From Omnitrophica bacterium RIFCSPHIGHO2_02_FULL_51_18 (lineage in GTDB: Bacteria > Omnitrophota > Gorgyraeia > 2-02-FULL-51-18), in assembly GCA_001804125.1 (NCBI GenBank), contig MHFI01000069.1:1-33284 (forward strand): a DNA stretch of 33,284 nt, given 5' to 3'. Below, piece after piece: positions 16,780 to 24,604 of this stretch (positions within the stretch are counted from its first letter, which is position 1; each line of letters starts with the position of its first letter). The position numbers were made by a program, and so were the translations under genes. Below the pieces are notes generated by a model. The model searched no databases and was not told the DNA's origin. It saw only the letters and a program-made list of their open reading frames with translations.

Positions 16780-17904
16780 CTAAAACTTCGAGACCTGCTT
16801 CCGGTAGCCGTCGTAATTGCGCCTAGTTTCTTTCAGGCTGTCGCCGCCGAATTTCTCGAGGAAGCCGTTTGCCAGTTCAAACGCCACCATCGCCTCGCCC
16901 ACGACGCCGCAGGCCGGGACCGCCGTCACGTCGGAACGCTCCACCGTCGCGACGCCCTTTTTTTTGCTGTCGATGTTCACGGATTGAAGCGGACTCATGA
17001 GCGTGGCATAGGGTTTGGTGGCCGCGCGGAGTATGAGGTTCTCGCCGTTGGTGACACCGCCCTCGAACCCTCCGGCATTATTGGTCTTGCGGTAGAAACC
17101 CTTCTTCCGGTCATAAAAAATCTCATCGTGCACCTGTTTCCCCGGTACCTCGGACACTTTAAAGCCCATGCCGATCTCAACCCCTTTCACGGCCTGGATG
17201 GACAGGATGCCCGCGCAAAGCTTGGCCGACAAACGCCTGTCGTAATGAACAAAGCTCCCGAGCCCCACCGGAACGCCCTTCACGATGACTTCAAAGACCC
17301 CGCCGATCGTGTCTTTGGAGGTCCGTGCGTGGTCAACGCGCGCCATCATGCGCTTCGCGGCCGCTCTATCCGCGCAGTGCATCGGAGACGCCATCGACTC
17401 TTTTTTGACTGCTTCAAAACTCATGCCGCGCGTATCGGCGGTCACGCCGCCGATCGAAACCACATGGCTTACGATATCAACCCCGAATTCTTTCAGGAAA
17501 ATCCTGCACACGGCGCCGGCGGCCACGCGCGCAGCGGTTTCGCGCGCGCTGGCGCGTTCCAGAATATCGCGTACGTCTCCGCGGCCGTATTTCAAAACAC
17601 CCGCCAGGTCCGCGTGTCCCGGCCTCGGGCGCTTGACGACCGGAAGCTCATTGATTTTAAAATCCCTGTTCGGAATCATGAGCGCGATCGGGCCGCCGAG
17701 GCTCTTCTGCGACCGCACTCCTGACAGGATCTCGACCCGGTCTTTTTCGATCGTCATGCGCCCGCCGCGCCCATAACCTTCCTGGCGTCTGGCCAACTCA
17801 AAATCGATGTCCTTTTCATGCACTGTCAAGCCGGCCACCATGCCTTCCAAAATTGCCACGAGACACTTCCCGTGCGACTCTCCGCTTGTCAGAAATCGTA
17901 ACAT
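16780..17904 (-). CDS. aroC: Chorismate synthase
   Basis: AroC converts EPSP to chorismate using reduced FMN, the last common step of aromatic synthesis. The 374-residue protein carries family motifs: RFLTSGESHGKCL (3–15), RRQEGYGRGGRM (39–50), RPRPGHADLAGVLKYG (92–107) with DVRDILERASARETAARVAAGA after it, and NAGGFEGGVTNGE (about 275). Start ATG at 17904 has AGGAGAG a few bases upstream. The palindromic repeat at 17921–17989 lies directly before it and could fold in the leader between pilD and aroC. Confidence 0.96.
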   Translation of the reverse strand: MLRFLTSGESHGKCLVAILEGMVAGLTVHEKDIDFELARRQEGYGRGGRMTIEKDRVEILSGVRSQKSLGGPIALMIPNRDFKINELPVVKRPRPGHADLAGVLKYGRGDVRDILERASARETAARVAAGAVCRIFLKEFGVDIVSHVVSIGGVTADTRGMSFEAVKKESMASPMHCADRAAAKRMMARVDHARTSKDTIGGVFEVIVKGVPVGLGSFVHYDRRLSAKLCAGILSIQAVKGVEIGMGFKVSEVPGKQVHDEIFYDRKKGFYRKTNNAGGFEGGVTNGENLILRAATKPYATLMSPLQSVNIDSKKKGVATVERSDVTAVPACGVVGEAMVAFELANGFLEKFGGDSLKETRRNYDGYRKQVSKF

Positions 17905-17920
17905 TCTACTCTCCTATCTC

Positions 17921-17989
17921 GTCATCCTGAGCGCAGCGAAGGATCTCATCTTTGAGATTCTTCGGCAACTGAAGTTGCCTTAGAATGAC
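17921..17989. repeat. Palindromic repeat at the pilD–aroC junction
   Basis: This 69-bp element begins GTCATCCTGAG and ends with the near-complement AAGAATGAC (9 of 11 outer bases pair). A central stem pairs GAAGAATCTCA with TGAGATCCTTC on the minus strand (10 of 11), and GGCAACTTCAGTTGCC is a second small hairpin. The GAGCGCAGCGA core matches the repeat at 719–792. Its edge supplies the last codons (Thr-Ser-Phe) and the TAA stop of pilD. Confidence 0.75.
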
Positions 17990-18762
17990 GTTAATGAATT
18001 CATGTACCACGTAATCACCGATTCGCCGATAAATAAATACAGCACCGCCGCGAAACCCAAATAAGGGCCAAACGGAATCTTTTCCTCGCCGCCCCGGATA
18101 CGCTGAAGAATACCGAAGATACTGCCGAGAAGCGAGGATACGAAAATTGTCCACAACACGGCTTTTACGCCCAAACAAGCGCCGATCATCGCCAAGAGCT
18201 TCACGTCCCCGCCGCCCATCGCTTCTTTTTTTAAAATAAATTCGGCGAGCGTCCCCATCCCGTAAAGAAACCCGCCGCCCAAAAGCATTCCAAAAAATGA
18301 ATGCCCCAAACCCTTCCAAAAAACCGTCTCCCCCTGAAGCTCGGGAAAAATCGCCGACAGAACCAACCCGATCAGTATTCCCGGAAGCGTGATGCTGTCC
18401 GGAATAATCCGGTGCCTGAAATCGATGGCGCTTTCAACGAGTATCGCAAGCGTCAGCATAAGATAGACCCCGCCTTTTACGGACGGGCCGAATGACTGAT
18501 AAAAAACAACAAAAACGCAGGCCGTCAAAAACTCAACTGCCACATACTGCCGGGAAATCTTTGCGCTGCAATGCCGGCATTTTCCTTTAAGCGCGAAGAA
18601 ACTGACAAGCGGAATGTTGTCAAACCACGCAATCGCACGGCCGCAGGAGCGGCAATGCGATCCCGGGAAAATAATCGATTCTTCTTTCGGTAGACGAAAT
18701 ATGCAGACGTTCAGGAAACTGCCTGCCATCGCCCCGAAGACAAAAGCGGCTAAAACCGGCAT
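17980..18762 (-). CDS. pilD: Prepilin peptidase (leader peptidase / N-methyltransferase)
   Basis: This inner-membrane aspartic protease cleaves and N-methylates type IV prepilins and type II secretion pseudopilins. The 260-residue protein has several membrane helices, a cytoplasmic zinc loop with C37-x2-C40 and C62-x2-C65, and the two catalytic aspartates D114 (SAIDFRHRIIPD) and D186 (GGGDVKLLAMIG). The start is ATG at 18762: it has GGAGG upstream and lies within the last codons of aroE (13-base overlap). A longer frame to 18816 would only add an Arg/Gly-rich tail inside aroE. The C-terminal residues and stop come from a palindromic repeat. No pilin or secretion genes are in this window. Confidence 0.93.
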   Translation of the reverse strand: MPVLAAFVFGAMAGSFLNVCIFRLPKEESIIFPGSHCRSCGRAIAWFDNIPLVSFFALKGKCRHCSAKISRQYVAVEFLTACVFVVFYQSFGPSVKGGVYLMLTLAILVESAIDFRHRIIPDSITLPGILIGLVLSAIFPELQGETVFWKGLGHSFFGMLLGGGFLYGMGTLAEFILKKEAMGGGDVKLLAMIGACLGVKAVLWTIFVSSLLGSIFGILQRIRGGEEKIPFGPYLGFAAVLYLFIGESVITWYMNSLTSF

Positions 18763-19619
18763 GCTTTGAGCACCTCCAGCATGCGCTCCCGCACGCCTTC
18801 TCTTTTGCCGGTCCACAGCTCAAACGAAACCGCCGCCTGCGCGGCCAGCATCCCCAGCCCGTTCGCGCAGGGCAACCCGCATTTTTTGGCAAGCTTTAAG
18901 AAGGGCGTTTCAGCCGGCGCGTAAATAAGGTCGTACACGTTCGCCTTTGCAGACAAAAGATGAAGATCTATCGGCGAAGGGTCCGACGCATGCATGCCGC
19001 AGGACGTGGCGTTCACCACCAAATCTATTTTTTCTTTTTTAAGCGCCTCCAAATTTTCAAGAACCTCGATCTCGATTTCCGGAAAATATTCCTCAAGATA
19101 GCCGCCCAAACCCACGGCCCGATCATGCGTCCGGTTATAAATAAAAATCCTTTCCGCGTGCGCGTGCGCCGCTGAAAACGCCACGCCCCTGGCCGCGCCG
19201 CCGGCGCCGAGCACCAAAACCGTTTTCCCTTCAGGGTTGAAACTAAGTTCCTCGCGAAGCGCCGTCAAAAATCCCTTGCCATCCGTGTTGTAGCCGAACA
19301 GTTTTCCGTTCCTGTTCACGACCGTGTTGAGCGCGCCGACACAGCGGTCGACGTCCTCGGGCACTTCGTCCACAAAATTCATCGCCGCTTCCTTATGGGG
19401 AATCGTGACATTCACGCCTCGGATTCCCAAAGCGCGGACCGCCTCGAACGCCAGACCCAGCTTTTCTTTTTCCACTTCAAACGCCTCATACACCGCGTTT
19501 ATCTTCAATTCACTGAAAAGCGAGTTGTGAATGAGCGGTGAAAGCGAGTGACGCACGGGACTTCCGAAAATCCCGTAAACCTGCGTTTGAGCATTGATCG
19601 TCACCTTGGAGTCAGGCAT
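18750..19619 (-). CDS. aroE: Shikimate dehydrogenase
   Basis: AroE reduces 3-dehydroshikimate to shikimate with NADPH. The 289-residue protein has GSPVRHSLSPLIHN (19–32) for substrate binding, catalytic K76 in VNVTIPHKEAA, D112 in YNTDGKGF, and the NADP loop VLGAGGAARG (135–144). NATSCGM and the C-terminal GLGMLAAQAAVSFELWTG are also typical. It begins five bases after the leuA stop with little visible ribosome site, so coupling to leuA is likely. Confidence 0.96.
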   Translation of the reverse strand: MPDSKVTINAQTQVYGIFGSPVRHSLSPLIHNSLFSELKINAVYEAFEVEKEKLGLAFEAVRALGIRGVNVTIPHKEAAMNFVDEVPEDVDRCVGALNTVVNRNGKLFGYNTDGKGFLTALREELSFNPEGKTVLVLGAGGAARGVAFSAAHAHAERIFIYNRTHDRAVGLGGYLEEYFPEIEIEVLENLEALKKEKIDLVVNATSCGMHASDPSPIDLHLLSAKANVYDLIYAPAETPFLKLAKKCGLPCANGLGMLAAQAAVSFELWTGKREGVRERMLEVLKACRF

Positions 19620-19624
19620 GGAGG

Positions 19625-21184
19625 TCAGACGCCGTGCGATGAAGCGCGGTCTTTTTTTTCGGCGGCAGCTTTTTGCGAAATCTTGTTAAGCGCAGCTAAG
19701 TAGGCGTTGACGCTGGCTTCAATAATGTCAGTGCTCAGACCCTGCCCGATCACCACGCCGCCGCCCGGCGCTTCGACCTTTACGGTCACCTCGCCTTGCG
19801 CGTCTTTTCCGACGGTCACCGACTGGATCTTGTAATCCAGGAGCTTCCTCCTCGACTTTAAGAGCTTGTCGATGGTTTTATAGGCGGCATCCACAGGGCC
19901 GCTGCCCGTACCGGTCGATGACAGGATGCGGCCCTTGTGCTTCACCTTGAGCGTCACCTTCGGGCTCTTGCCTGATTCGGTCAACACGCTTAAATAGACC
20001 AGTTCATAGGTCTTGGGGGCGGAAACGATCTGGGTGTCGACGAGCGCGGCGAGATCATCGTCAAATACTTCCTTTTTCCTGTCGGCCAGCTGTTTGAAAT
20101 TGTCAAATACCGTGTTCAGCTCTTTTTCGCTTAATTTATAGCCTAATTTAGCAAGGCGGTTTTCCAGCGCGTGACGCCCCGAGTGCTTGCCGAGCACAAG
20201 CTGTGTCTCGCCGAACCCCACCTCTTCGGGCCGCATGATTTCGTAGGTCTTTCTCAATTTCAAAAGCCCGTCCTGATGAATGCCGGACTCATGCGTAAAC
20301 GCGTTGCGGCCGACCACGGCTTTATTCGCCTGGACGGTCATGCCGGTGAGTGAGCTCACCAGACGGCTCGTCTTGCAAATCTGGTCTTTTTTGATGTTCG
20401 TGTACTTTCCTCCAAAAATATCCTTGCGGGTATCGAGCGCCATCACAATCTCTTCCATCGCGGCGTTGCCCGCGCGCTCACCGATACCGTTTACGGTGCA
20501 CTCCACCTGCCGCGCCCCAAATTTTACGGCCGCCAGCGAATTGGCCACCGCCAAACCCAGATCATTGTGACAATGCACGCTGATAATCGCCTTATGGATA
20601 TTGGGCACATGGTCGAAGATGTCCCTGATCAAGTTCCCGAACTCAAACGGTGTCGTATAACCGACGGTGTCGGGAATATTCAAGACCGTGGCGCCGGCGT
20701 CAATAACAGCCTCCAGCACCTGGTATAAAAACGGCGGTTCAGTCCTCGAGGCGTCCTCCGGGGAGAACTCGACCTCGCCGATATGATTTTTCGCGTGCTT
20801 TACCGCCCATGCGGCGATACGCACGATTTCATCTTTCGCCTTATTCAGCTTATACTTGCGATGGATCTCGGAGGTCGCGATAAATACGTGCAAACGGCTT
20901 TGCTTGGCGGGCTTCAAGGACTCAAGCGCAATGTCGATGTCCTTCTGCACCGCGCGCGCCAACGCGCAGATCGTCGGGCCTTTTATTTCCTTCGCGATGG
21001 TTTTGACGGCCGCCGCATCGCCGGGCGAGGTGACCGGAAACCCGGCCTCGATGACGTCCACGCGAAGCTCCGCCAGCTGCTTGGCGATCTCAAGCTTTCC
21101 TTTTTCATCGAGGCTTGCGCCCGGCGATTGCTCGCCATCACGAAGCGTCGTGTCGAATATGTAGATCCGATTGTTATCTTCCAT
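19625..21184 (-). CDS. leuA: 2-isopropylmalate synthase
   Basis: LeuA condenses acetyl-CoA with 2-oxoisovalerate, the first committed step of leucine synthesis. At 519 residues it has normal length. The TIM-barrel catalytic domain shows FDTTLRDGEQSPGASL (10–25), SVHCHNDLGLAVANSLA and NGIGERAGNAAMEEIV (metal and substrate sites). The C-terminal regulatory domain, which binds leucine in this family, is present with GGGVVIGQGLSTDIIEASV. It is therefore a LeuA rather than the related homocitrate or citramalate synthases, though I cannot test this further. leuB, leuC and leuD are not here. A TTGGAG five bases before the ATG is a good ribosome site. Confidence 0.93.
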   Translation of the reverse strand: MEDNNRIYIFDTTLRDGEQSPGASLDEKGKLEIAKQLAELRVDVIEAGFPVTSPGDAAAVKTIAKEIKGPTICALARAVQKDIDIALESLKPAKQSRLHVFIATSEIHRKYKLNKAKDEIVRIAAWAVKHAKNHIGEVEFSPEDASRTEPPFLYQVLEAVIDAGATVLNIPDTVGYTTPFEFGNLIRDIFDHVPNIHKAIISVHCHNDLGLAVANSLAAVKFGARQVECTVNGIGERAGNAAMEEIVMALDTRKDIFGGKYTNIKKDQICKTSRLVSSLTGMTVQANKAVVGRNAFTHESGIHQDGLLKLRKTYEIMRPEEVGFGETQLVLGKHSGRHALENRLAKLGYKLSEKELNTVFDNFKQLADRKKEVFDDDLAALVDTQIVSAPKTYELVYLSVLTESGKSPKVTLKVKHKGRILSSTGTGSGPVDAAYKTIDKLLKSRRKLLDYKIQSVTVGKDAQGEVTVKVEAPGGGVVIGQGLSTDIIEASVNAYLAALNKISQKAAAEKKDRASSHGV

Positions 21185-21195
21185 AATGCTCCAAG

Positions 21196-21243
21196 GTCGC
21201 GTCAGCGACTCCAGAATTTTACATTTTACATTTTGAATTTTGA
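21196..21243. repeat. Small hairpin and AT-rich 7-bp tandem repeat between ilvC and leuA
   Basis: In the 63-base gap between leuA and ilvC, GTCGC and GCGAC (21196–21200, 21205–21209) can form a short hairpin with loop GTCA just upstream of the leuA ribosome site. Next to it are four 7-base units (ATTTTAC twice, ATTTTGA twice, 21216–21243). A similar run of ATTTTTC units lies in the ilvN–ilvB gap. I see no ORF or promoter here. Confidence 0.4.
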
Positions 21244-21247
21244 AATT

Positions 21248-22234
21248 TTAAAGCCATTTCATTAAACCGCGAAGTTTTACGCCTATTTTTTCAACCGGAT
21301 GATTGTCGTCCTCATGGCGCCACTTTTCAAAATTTTTCTTGCCCTTATGATAATCGCTTAAAAATTCCTTCGCAAATTTTCCCGACTGAATTTCCTTCAA
21401 TATCTTTTTCATTTCTGCCTGGGTTTGCTTGCTGATGATGCGCGGACCCCGCGTCAGGTCCCCGTACTCGGCCGTATCCGACACGCGCTTACGCATGCCT
21501 TGAATGCCGCCCGCATAGATCAGGTCCGTGATCAATTTAAGCTCGTGCAGGCATTCAAAATACGCGATCTCGGGCTGATAACCCGCTTTCACAAGCGTGT
21601 CAAAACCCGCCTTGATTAGGGCGCTCGTGCCTCCGCACAAGACCGCTTGCTCGCCGAAAAGATCGGTTTCCGTCTCTTCCTTGAACGTCGTCTCAATGAC
21701 GCCGGCGCGCGTTCCCCCCAACCCCTTCGCGTAAGACAGCGCAAGCTGTTTGCATTTTTTAGAGGCGTCCTGATACACGGCTGCGAGGCACGGAACGCCT
21801 TTGCCTTCCTCATAAAGACGGCGCACGAGACTGCCCGGCCCTTTCGGCGCGACCATAAACACGTCCACAAATTTCGGAGGGACAATCTGCTTAAAATGAA
21901 TATTAAACCCATGCGAAAACGCAAGCGCTTTGCCCCTCGTCAAATACGGCTCGACTGACTTTTTGTAAATCTCGGCCTGAAGCGGGTCCTGCGCTAGAAT
22001 AATAATCACATCGGATTTCTTGGCAGCTTCCGCGGCCTCGACCGGCACGAAACCATCTTTCCGGGCCTCGTCGTAATTAGGGCCTCCCGGCCTCTGGGAA
22101 ACGATCACTTTCACGCCGCTGTCTCTTAAATTGAGGGCCTGTCCGCGGCCCTGGATGCCATAACCGACCACACCGACGGTTTTAGTTTGAATTAATGATA
22201 AGTCCGCGTCATTGTCATAATAGATCTTTGCCAT
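21248..22234 (-). CDS. ilvC: Ketol-acid reductoisomerase
   Basis: IlvC isomerises and reduces acetolactate (or acetohydroxybutyrate) in valine and isoleucine synthesis. The 328-residue length is that of class I enzymes. The Rossmann loop is [19 protein letters not shown] (22–40), then the coenzyme-specificity loop [17 protein letters not shown] (46–62). The C-terminal knotted domain has [14 protein letters not shown] and [14 protein letters not shown] with the metal-binding acids. The coenzyme loop lacks the usual Ser-Ala-Ser type sequence, which may affect NADPH versus NADH use (inference). ATG at 22234 has GGGAG upstream. Confidence 0.96.
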   Translation of the reverse strand: MAKIYYDNDADLSLIQTKTVGVVGYGIQGRGQALNLRDSGVKVIVSQRPGGPNYDEARKDGFVPVEAAEAAKKSDVIIILAQDPLQAEIYKKSVEPYLTRGKALAFSHGFNIHFKQIVPPKFVDVFMVAPKGPGSLVRRLYEEGKGVPCLAAVYQDASKKCKQLALSYAKGLGGTRAGVIETTFKEETETDLFGEQAVLCGGTSALIKAGFDTLVKAGYQPEIAYFECLHELKLITDLIYAGGIQGMRKRVSDTAEYGDLTRGPRIISKQTQAEMKKILKEIQSGKFAKEFLSDYHKGKKNFEKWRHEDDNHPVEKIGVKLRGLMKWL

Positions 22235-22247
22235 TTTTCTCCCTTTC

Positions 22248-22760
22248 TTATTCCTTTGGCGTCTTTTTTGAGAGCGCGACCGCGCCGGTCTGCGCCACTT
22301 CCTTGACCCCCAGTTTTTTATAAATTTCGAATATTTTTTTCGTATTTTCCCTCGACTCCGTGCTCTCCAAAATCACAAGCTTCTCGTTCTGCTCGACAAT
22401 TTTTACCTGATACGGCTTCAGAGGACCCTCCAGCGCCTGTTTGGTTTTGTCGGAATTTTCAAGCCTCACCATCATAAGCTCACGGTCTATATAACCCTCT
22501 TCTGTCAAATCCTGCACCTTGATCGTGTCGATCAGCTTGTTGAGCTGCTTTTTGATCTGCTCAAATGTCTTCAAGTCGCAGTGTGTCACCAGCGTGATGC
22601 GCGACATCGTCGGGTCTTCGGTTTCGCCGACTGCGAGCGAATCGATGTTAAATCCGCGCGCCGAGAAAAGCCCGACCACGTGCGACAAGACGCCCGCCTG
22701 GTTCTCCACAAGAACCGACAAAATGTGCTCCTCAATAGGGGTCGAGTCATGCACCGCCAT
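22248..22760 (-). CDS. ilvN: Acetolactate synthase small (regulatory) subunit
   Basis: The small subunit activates the IlvB catalytic subunit and gives valine feedback control. The 170-residue protein has an N-terminal ACT domain with [20 protein letters not shown] (13–32) and [19 protein letters not shown], followed by the C-terminal domain ([10 protein letters not shown] and later). Length matches the IlvH/IlvN long form of about 160–170 residues. GAGG lies nine bases before the ATG. It follows ilvB after 49 bases and precedes ilvC by 13. Confidence 0.94.
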   Translation of the reverse strand: MAVHDSTPIEEHILSVLVENQAGVLSHVVGLFSARGFNIDSLAVGETEDPTMSRITLVTHCDLKTFEQIKKQLNKLIDTIKVQDLTEEGYIDRELMMVRLENSDKTKQALEGPLKPYQVKIVEQNEKLVILESTESRENTKKIFEIYKKLGVKEVAQTGAVALSKKTPKE

Positions 22761-22809
22761 TTATAAATTCCTCAATTTTTCATTTTTCATTTTTAACTTT
22801 TCATTGAAT
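22761..22809. repeat. AT-rich spacer with ATTTTTC repeats between ilvB and ilvN
   Basis: This 49-base gap is mostly ATTTTTC-like units (22775–22788 exact, then decaying). It holds the ribosome site of ilvN at its left end. No ORF or terminator is visible. Confidence 0.35.
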
Positions 22810-24486
22810 CTATGCCATGTCCATCAATTGTTCCAGCGACTTACCGGAAGGAATCATCGGAAATACGTTCTCTTCCTCCTTCACAACAAAATCAATCACG
22901 CAAGGCACGTTCTTTACGGACTGCGCAAAACGAATCGCCTCGTCCACGTCCTGTTTTTTTGCCGCTCGGATGCCTTTCGCGCCGAACGCTTCCGCAAGCT
23001 TCACAAAATCGGGGTTGCCGCTCATCTGGGAACTGGAATAACGGCGCTTGTAAAAGATCTCCTGCCATTGCCGCACCATACCCAGATAATTGTTGTTGAT
23101 GACGGCGATCTTCACCGGCAGTTTGTTGTAAACAGCGGTCGCCATCTCCTGAATATTCATTTGAAACGAACCGTCTCCCGTGATGCACAGCACCGTCTTG
23201 TTCGGAAACGCAAACTGCGCCCCTAGGGCCGCCGGAAAACCGTAGCCCATCGTGCCGAGACCGCCGCTTGTCAAAAACTGGTTGGGCCCGTTTAAAATAT
23301 AATACTGCGCGGCCCACATCTGGTGCTGGCCCACATCGGTTGAAACAATCGCGTCACTTCCCAGAATATCAGAAAGCCGCTGGATCGCATACTGAGGCCG
23401 GATATCGTCCCCGTCGCTGTGGTAACGAAGCGGGCTTTCCTTCCTCCATGCCGCGATCTGCGCAAGCCACTCTTTTGTGTCCACGGGCCCCATGAGCTTA
23501 TTGAGCTCCCGCAAAACCTGCTTCACGTCGCCGACGATCGGCACATCCACCTTCACGTTCTTGGCAATCGCGGACGGGTCCACGTCGATATGAATGATCC
23601 TGGCCTTCGGAGCAAACTTTGTCAGGTCTCCGGTCACGCGGTCGTCGAAGCGGGCGCCCACCGCGATCAAGAGATCGCAATCATTCACGGCCTTATTCGC
23701 GTAAACCGTGCCGTGCATGCCGAGCATTCCCAGGAAAAGCGGGTGCGTTCCCGGCACGCCGCCCAGGCCCATCAGTGTATTCGTGCAAGGCACGTTCGTT
23801 TTCTGCACCAAATCGATCAATTCCCTGGAAGCATCGGCGATAATCACCCCGCCGCCCGCATAAATCACCGGCCGCTTCGAGTTCATAATCAGCTCGGCGG
23901 CCTTCTTGATCTGTCCCGGATGCCCTTGAAGCACCGGCTTGAAACCCCGGATATTCACGGTGGAGGGATATTCAAAATCAAGCTCCATCAGGCTTACATC
24001 CGACGGAAAATCAATGAGCACGGGCCCCGGGCGGCCGTGGGTCGCGATATAAAACGCCTCTTTCAGCACTCTCGGAAGGTCCGCGATGTTTTTTACCAGA
24101 TAGTTATGCTTCGTGACCGGCCGCGTGATCCCCGTCACGTCCGCTTCCTGAAACGCGTCGTTTCCAATCAGGAACGTCTTCACCTGGCCCGTGACCACGA
24201 CGAGCGGAATGGAATCCATGTAGGCGTCGGCAAGACCCGTCACCGTGTTCGTGGCGCCGGGGCCTGAGGTTACGACCACCACGCCGGGGCGCCCTGTCGC
24301 GCGCGCGTAGCCTTCTGCCATATGGACGGCACCCTGCTCGTGGCGAACTAAAATCACCTTGAATTTGGCATCATAAAGCGCGTCAAAAAGAGGCAGGCAG
24401 GCACCCCCGGGCAGTCCGAAGACGTACTCCACCCCTTCTTTCGTGAAGGCTTCCACAACGATTTGTGCGCCGCTCATCTTAGCCAT
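22810..24486 (-). CDS. ilvB: Acetolactate synthase large (catalytic) subunit
   Basis: IlvB is a thiamine-diphosphate enzyme that makes acetolactate from two pyruvates. The 558-residue protein has E50 in [14 protein letters not shown], which activates the cofactor, [12 protein letters not shown] and [11 protein letters not shown], the FAD-binding middle domain, and the ThDP/Mg motif starting [15 protein letters not shown] in the C-terminal third. The N-terminal [17 protein letters not shown] is typical of acetohydroxyacid synthases. It is the first gene of the ilv–leu run, behind an extended −10 promoter. ATG at 24486 has no clear ribosome site; an ATG three codons later is an alternative. Confidence 0.96.
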   Translation of the reverse strand: MAKMSGAQIVVEAFTKEGVEYVFGLPGGACLPLFDALYDAKFKVILVRHEQGAVHMAEGYARATGRPGVVVVTSGPGATNTVTGLADAYMDSIPLVVVTGQVKTFLIGNDAFQEADVTGITRPVTKHNYLVKNIADLPRVLKEAFYIATHGRPGPVLIDFPSDVSLMELDFEYPSTVNIRGFKPVLQGHPGQIKKAAELIMNSKRPVIYAGGGVIIADASRELIDLVQKTNVPCTNTLMGLGGVPGTHPLFLGMLGMHGTVYANKAVNDCDLLIAVGARFDDRVTGDLTKFAPKARIIHIDVDPSAIAKNVKVDVPIVGDVKQVLRELNKLMGPVDTKEWLAQIAAWRKESPLRYHSDGDDIRPQYAIQRLSDILGSDAIVSTDVGQHQMWAAQYYILNGPNQFLTSGGLGTMGYGFPAALGAQFAFPNKTVLCITGDGSFQMNIQEMATAVYNKLPVKIAVINNNYLGMVRQWQEIFYKRRYSSSQMSGNPDFVKLAEAFGAKGIRAAKKQDVDEAIRFAQSVKNVPCVIDFVVKEEENVFPMIPSGKSLEQLMDMA

Positions 24487-24508
24487 AAAACTGGGTTAAT
24501 ATCAGGTG

Positions 24509-24521
24509 AATTTAGTAAATT
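24509..24521. promoter_or_regulatory. Possible operator palindrome near the ilvB start site
   Basis: AATTTAGTAAATT is a 6+6 palindrome around a single central base. It lies 5–17 bases downstream of the −10 box, over the expected transcription start (about 24519). A repressor bound here would block the promoter. No regulator gene is nearby, so this is only positional evidence, and the site is AT-rich. Confidence 0.25.
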
Positions 24522-24525
24522 TTGT

Positions 24526-24534
24526 ATTATAACA
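24526..24534 (-). promoter_or_regulatory. ilvB: Extended −10 promoter for ilvB
   Basis: On the minus strand TGTTATAAT (24534–24526) is a perfect −10 box with the TGn extension. Extended −10 promoters tolerate a weak −35, and the base-perfect −35 is indeed missing here. The expected start is near 24519, giving a leader of about 33 bases before the ilvB ATG. I see no room for a T-box or leader-peptide attenuator in that short leader. Confidence 0.6.
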
Positions 24535-24538
24535 TGAA

Positions 24539-24604
24539 CCCCGCCCTTCAAATAATTATTTTTTTAGTATGAAACTTCTCAATACAGCGCTTTGAAGGGC
24601 GGGG
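24539..24604. repeat. Perfect 14-bp inverted repeat between alr and ilvB
   Basis: CCCCGCCCTTCAAA (24539–24552) pairs perfectly with TTTGAAGGGCGGGG (24591–24604) around a 38-base centre. It starts directly after the alr stop codon and ends just before the ilvB promoter. It may stop alr transcripts, but no U-run follows on the minus strand, so an intrinsic terminator is not certain. The outer 10 bases match the repeat at 27867–27913, suggesting one repeat family. Confidence 0.75.

Noticed and set aside
16675-17724. A 349-codon plus-strand frame opposite aroC
   Set aside because: It is the mirror of a well-conserved chorismate synthase frame and shows no motif of its own.
23419-24267. A 282-codon plus-strand frame opposite ilvB
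   Set aside because: It is antisense to the conserved ilvB frame, His/Arg-rich, with no domain or convincing start.
24487-24540. T-box riboswitch or leader-peptide attenuator before ilvB
   Set aside because: The leader from the likely start is only about 33 bases, with no T-box sequence and no run of Ile/Val/Leu codons.
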